A stretch of DNA of 64,000 nt from positions 1-64,000 of the forward strand of contig NZ_JACJKX010000008.1 in assembly GCF_016901835.1 (NCBI RefSeq). Reading direction: 5' to 3'. Source of the stretch: Parasutterella secunda (lineage in GTDB: Bacteria > Pseudomonadota > Gammaproteobacteria > Burkholderiales > Burkholderiaceae_F). The notes under the pieces are model-generated. The model saw only the letters and a program-made list of their open reading frames with translations. It did no database searches and was not told the DNA's origin. A program made the position numbers and the translations under genes. This document shows, one piece after another, positions 61,765-64,000 of the stretch (positions within the stretch are counted from its first letter, which is position 1; each line of letters begins with the position of its first letter).

Positions 61765-62406
61765 CTATTGAAGCATATCGACAAACACTCGCGCAGCCAA
61801 AAATAGGAAAAAGGCGCCTCCCACACAGTTGATGACCTTAGCGGCTTTAGGCGTTGACAAAAGACGCCTGAAATTGGAAGCAATCCATCCGTAGCAAAAA
61901 TGGATACAGAAAACCGTACAAAAGTAGGTCACGGTCATTACAACAACCTGCGGCACAAAGGCAAGCTCATGATCAATGAATTGCGGAAAAAGCGAGACAA
62001 AGAACATGATGAGCATGGGGTTGGTCATCTGAAGCGTAATACCCTGAAGCCAAAGAGTCCCTTTTTGCTTAACGGTTACGCTCATTGCTTTTTCTTTTGA
62101 GGCAAGATCAAAACTGAAAGGTTTCGCTTTAAAAAGTCGCACGCCCAAATACACCATATAGAGAGCCCCCAAAGCCTTAATCGTCTCGTAAGCTGCGGGA
62201 GACGTTGCAATCAAAATGCCCAATCCCGTTGAGGAAATCATCGACATGACGACGGTTCCGGTGGATGTCCCCAAAATCACCCAAACGGCTGTGCGAAGCC
62301 CATAGCGGATGGAACTGGTGAGCGTCATAAGCACTCCGGGGCCCGGAGTGGCCACTGCAAAAGCAGAAGTGACTAGAAAAAGTGTGAAAAGAGACGTATT
62401 AATCAT
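61765..62406 (-). CDS. LysE/RhtB-family amino-acid exporter
   Basis: The 213-residue membrane protein has six hydrophobic helices, an opening TSAFAVATPGPGVLMTLTSSIRYG with the hallmark PGP, and LYMVYLGVRLFKAKPF. RhtB proteins export homoserine, threonine and related compounds. The substrate is not resolvable here. Confidence 0.88.
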   Translation of the reverse strand: MINTSLFTLFLVTSAFAVATPGPGVLMTLTSSIRYGLRTAVWVILGTSTGTVVMSMISSTGLGILIATSPAAYETIKALGALYMVYLGVRLFKAKPFSFDLASKEKAMSVTVKQKGTLWLQGITLQMTNPMLIMFFVSLFPQFIDHELAFVPQVVVMTVTYFCTVFCIHFCYGWIASNFRRLLSTPKAAKVINCVGGAFFLFLAARVFVDMLQ

Positions 62407-62616
62407 GTGTGCGACTTATCGTAATAAGTGCTCATAATAATATTTTGACAACTCTTGTGGAAAGAAGCGTTAAGAAAGAGAACATCACGCCTCCCTTTTT
62501 CAATCCTTTAACCACGATTTCATTATTGGTCGGAAACTGTCAAAACCGAGTCAAAGTCCTGTTTAATCCGCGTCAAAAAGCTTGTCTGTTTTCAAGCATT
62601 GTCTTTTCTGAGCCTG
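62407..62616. other. Intergenic, no gene seen
   Basis: About 210 bp between the RhtB exporter start and the eptA terminator. Reading both strands shows only one unsupported plus-strand ORF, with no ribosome site and no recognisable protein motif. A promoter for the exporter is expected here, but no consensus pair is convincing. Confidence 0.5.
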
Positions 62617-62646
62617 AAAAAAAAGCCCGATCCTTTCGAACCGAGC
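62617..62646 (-). terminator. Terminator of the eptA-like gene
   Basis: Minus-strand GCTCGG...CGGGC stem (with wobbles) followed by eight T residues, 26 bases past the stop codon. Confidence 0.75.
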
Positions 62647-62672
62647 CCAAAACAAGGAGAAAATACGGATGC

Positions 62673-64000
62673 CTATCTTCTCTCCTGTGCGGATAAATCC
62701 CACTGTGCTTCATAGGTCGAAGACTTCACCTTCAGTAGACCGAGCACAGTGTGATAAAGATGGTCATGTGTGACGGTTTGTGAGGTCACATTCTTTTGCA
62801 GAGCTTCTTCAGAGACACCGTAGTCAATCTTAAAGCCCGAGGACAACCACATTACCATCGGTACCACTTTCTGTACGTCAGGCGAAATCTGGTACGGCGC
62901 TCCATGCAAAAAGAGTCCGTTTTCACCCAAACTTTCACCGTGATCGGATATGTATATAAATGCTGTATTGACCTCTGAGTGAGCTTTCATTTCATTAATT
63001 AAACCGGCAAGTACCCGATCGGTATAACGAATACTGGCGTCATAGGCACTGACAATTTCTTCTGCGCTGCAGCTTCTGAAACTCGGATCCGTGCAGACCT
63101 TGCCGAACACCTTATCGCTGTCGTCAGAGCGAAGATCATAGGCGGGGCCGTGCGAGCCCATCTGGTGCAAAATCAAAACCTGACGGTCACCCGGACGGAT
63201 CGTTTTGAGCCGCTTCTTCAGATCTTCAACAAAGGCCATGTCCTTGCATTCATTGCCCCCGCAAAGCGCTTTGTCATCCGATAAACGGATGGTTTTCACC
63301 CCATCGCTAGTTCCTTTGCTGCCGGATTGGTTGTCAATCCAGGTCACATTCAGCCCAGAGCGTTGCAAGAGCGACGGCAGGGCTTCTTCGGACAAAATGC
63401 GATCACGGTCATAATCTCTTCGACCCACACGACTTAACATGCAAGGTAACGACACGTCCGTACTCGTGCCGCAAGCTTCAACTTTCGGAATATTGAGAAT
63501 ATCCATCGTGGAGAGCATGGGATTGGTAGGCTTGTCGTAACCGGCTAATTGCCAATTGGCCGAGCGCGCAGTCTCACCGATCACCAACACAAAAAGCGTT
63601 GCACGAGCAGGGCTCACACTCGCATGAGGATTAGGATCCACTACCACGCGAACGCGTTTGGCATCGGTATTCTGATCTCTGAGCAGAGTCGAAGCTGTCG
63701 AATAAACCGTGTTAAAGGGCGCAATCATGTAACGCAGGCTCTTATCATTTCGCATGAGAGCCGAAAAGGGCTGCAATTGGCTCACCAAAATCAATACACC
63801 GATCAACAAAAACAACGCCGACAGGCCTAATCGCTTAAAGCGCTCGGCTAAAAGTACCTTGCCACGATCTGCCGTCGTAATTAAAAGCAACACCGGTGCA
63901 AAAAGGAAAACAAATAAAAGAACGGTTGAAACTGAAAAATACATCGAGGCTTCGCGAGCATCGGTCTGCAAGAAATTGCGAAGCATATCGGGCGTCATCG
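62673..64000 (-). CDS. eptA: Phosphoethanolamine transferase, EptA-like (5' end beyond the window)
   Basis: At least 441 residues are visible; the start lies outside the window, since the family usually has about 540 and the visible N-terminus is mid-membrane-domain (LQTDAREASMYFSVSTV). After two hydrophobic segments comes the sulfatase-fold domain: FVLVIGETARSANWQLAGY (metal Glu and Thr region), EACGTSTDVSLPCMLS with the catalytic Thr, GSHGPAYDLR and YISDHGESLGENGLFLHG (metal Asp/His). It transfers phosphoethanolamine from phosphatidylethanolamine to lipid A or core, raising resistance to cationic peptides such as polymyxin. Confidence 0.9.
   Translation of the reverse strand, partial: MTPDMLRNFLQTDAREASMYFSVSTVLLFVFLFAPVLLLITTADRGKVLLAERFKRLGLSALFLLIGVLILVSQLQPFSALMRNDKSLRYMIAPFNTVYSTASTLLRDQNTDAKRVRVVVDPNPHASVSPARATLFVLVIGETARSANWQLAGYDKPTNPMLSTMDILNIPKVEACGTSTDVSLPCMLSRVGRRDYDRDRILSEEALPSLLQRSGLNVTWIDNQSGSKGTSDGVKTIRLSDDKALCGGNECKDMAFVEDLKKRLKTIRPGDRQVLILHQMGSHGPAYDLRSDDSDKVFGKVCTDPSFRSCSAEEIVSAYDASIRYTDRVLAGLINEMKAHSEVNTAFIYISDHGESLGENGLFLHGAPYQISPDVQKVVPMVMWLSSGFKIDYGVSEEALQKNVTSQTVTHDHLYHTVLGLLKVKSSTYEAQWDLSAQERR

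Noticed and set aside
62409-62696. 95-codon plus-strand ORF between the RhtB and eptA genes
   Set aside because: No Shine-Dalgarno, no family resemblance, runs into the eptA 3' end and terminator on the other strand.

Overview
The window reads as a chromosomal segment of a host-associated betaproteobacterium, most likely order Burkholderiales and family Sutterellaceae (Parasutterella, Turicimonas or Sutterella type). That assignment is inference. It rests on the gene neighbourhoods (rnhA-dnaQ next to a methyltransferase; recR-ybaB-dnaX; greA, yhbY, rlmE and ftsH together), on a Bug/Tct-type tricarboxylate transporter, and on moderate GC with AT-rich patches. Nearly all of the window is coding. 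I saw no rRNA, CRISPR array, phage or intact insertion sequence; the only mobile-element trace is an IS256-type transposase stub at the left edge.

Layout. 0-2.4 kb: IS256 remnant and an AT-rich surface acyltransferase. 2.5-7.0 kb: housekeeping genes (oligopeptidase A, exonuclease III, aspartate dehydrogenase) plus an LPS-kinase-like gene. 7.1-15.4 kb: a tightly packed operon with a TagD-like cytidylyltransferase, a 2-aminoethylphosphonate-type ABC importer, a CDP-glycerol glycerophosphotransferase-like protein and a 958-residue protein joining a YidC/Oxa1 domain to a sulfatase-fold phosphotransferase domain. I read it as a candidate system for decorating a surface polymer with a phospho- or phosphono-group. 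15.4-17.5 kb: an AAA ATPase/nuclease gene followed by decaying fragments (TacA-like antitoxin, frameshifted Stealth phosphotransferase). 17.6-24.1 kb: RND efflux pair, dnaQ, rnhA, methyltransferase. 24.2-27.1 kb: tctCBA. 27.1-29.1 kb: AT-rich palindromic DNA, a Fic protein and tRNA-Val. 29.2-35.7 kb: uvrD, rfbC/rfbB, a two-domain racemase with a degenerate first half, a beta-hydroxyacid dehydrogenase. 35.8-43.5 kb: second AAA/nuclease gene, aminotransferase, FeoA-FeoB fusion with a Cys-rich partner, glutaminyl-tRNA synthetase with a roughly 100-residue insertion. 43.5-46.6 kb: metNIQ behind a leader encoding a methionine-rich peptide. 46.6-49.5 kb: two more ATPase/nuclease genes. 49.6-64 kb: sbcB, EamA transporter, ftsH, rlmE, yhbY, greA, hipBA, gmhA, recR, ybaB, dnaX, GNAT, RhtB exporter and a partial EptA.

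Two regulatory observations stand out. First, three paralogous ATPase-wHTH-nuclease genes, 11 to 20 kb apart, each have directly upstream of their start codon a private array of three or four short palindromes repeated every 15 or 16 bp. The sequence differs at each locus but the architecture is the same, as if each protein's winged helix read its own operator. Second, the metNIQ leader has a 36-codon ORF, well placed behind a Shine-Dalgarno, whose last ten codons hold five methionines. It is followed by overlapping, partly exclusive RNA stems, which suggests methionine-dependent ribosome-mediated control.

Several genes bear on the cell envelope (acyltransferase, LPS-kinase-like, cytidylyltransferase/glycerophosphotransferase/YidC-sulfatase, rfbBC, gmhA, eptA), consistent with a gut commensal that remodels its surface.
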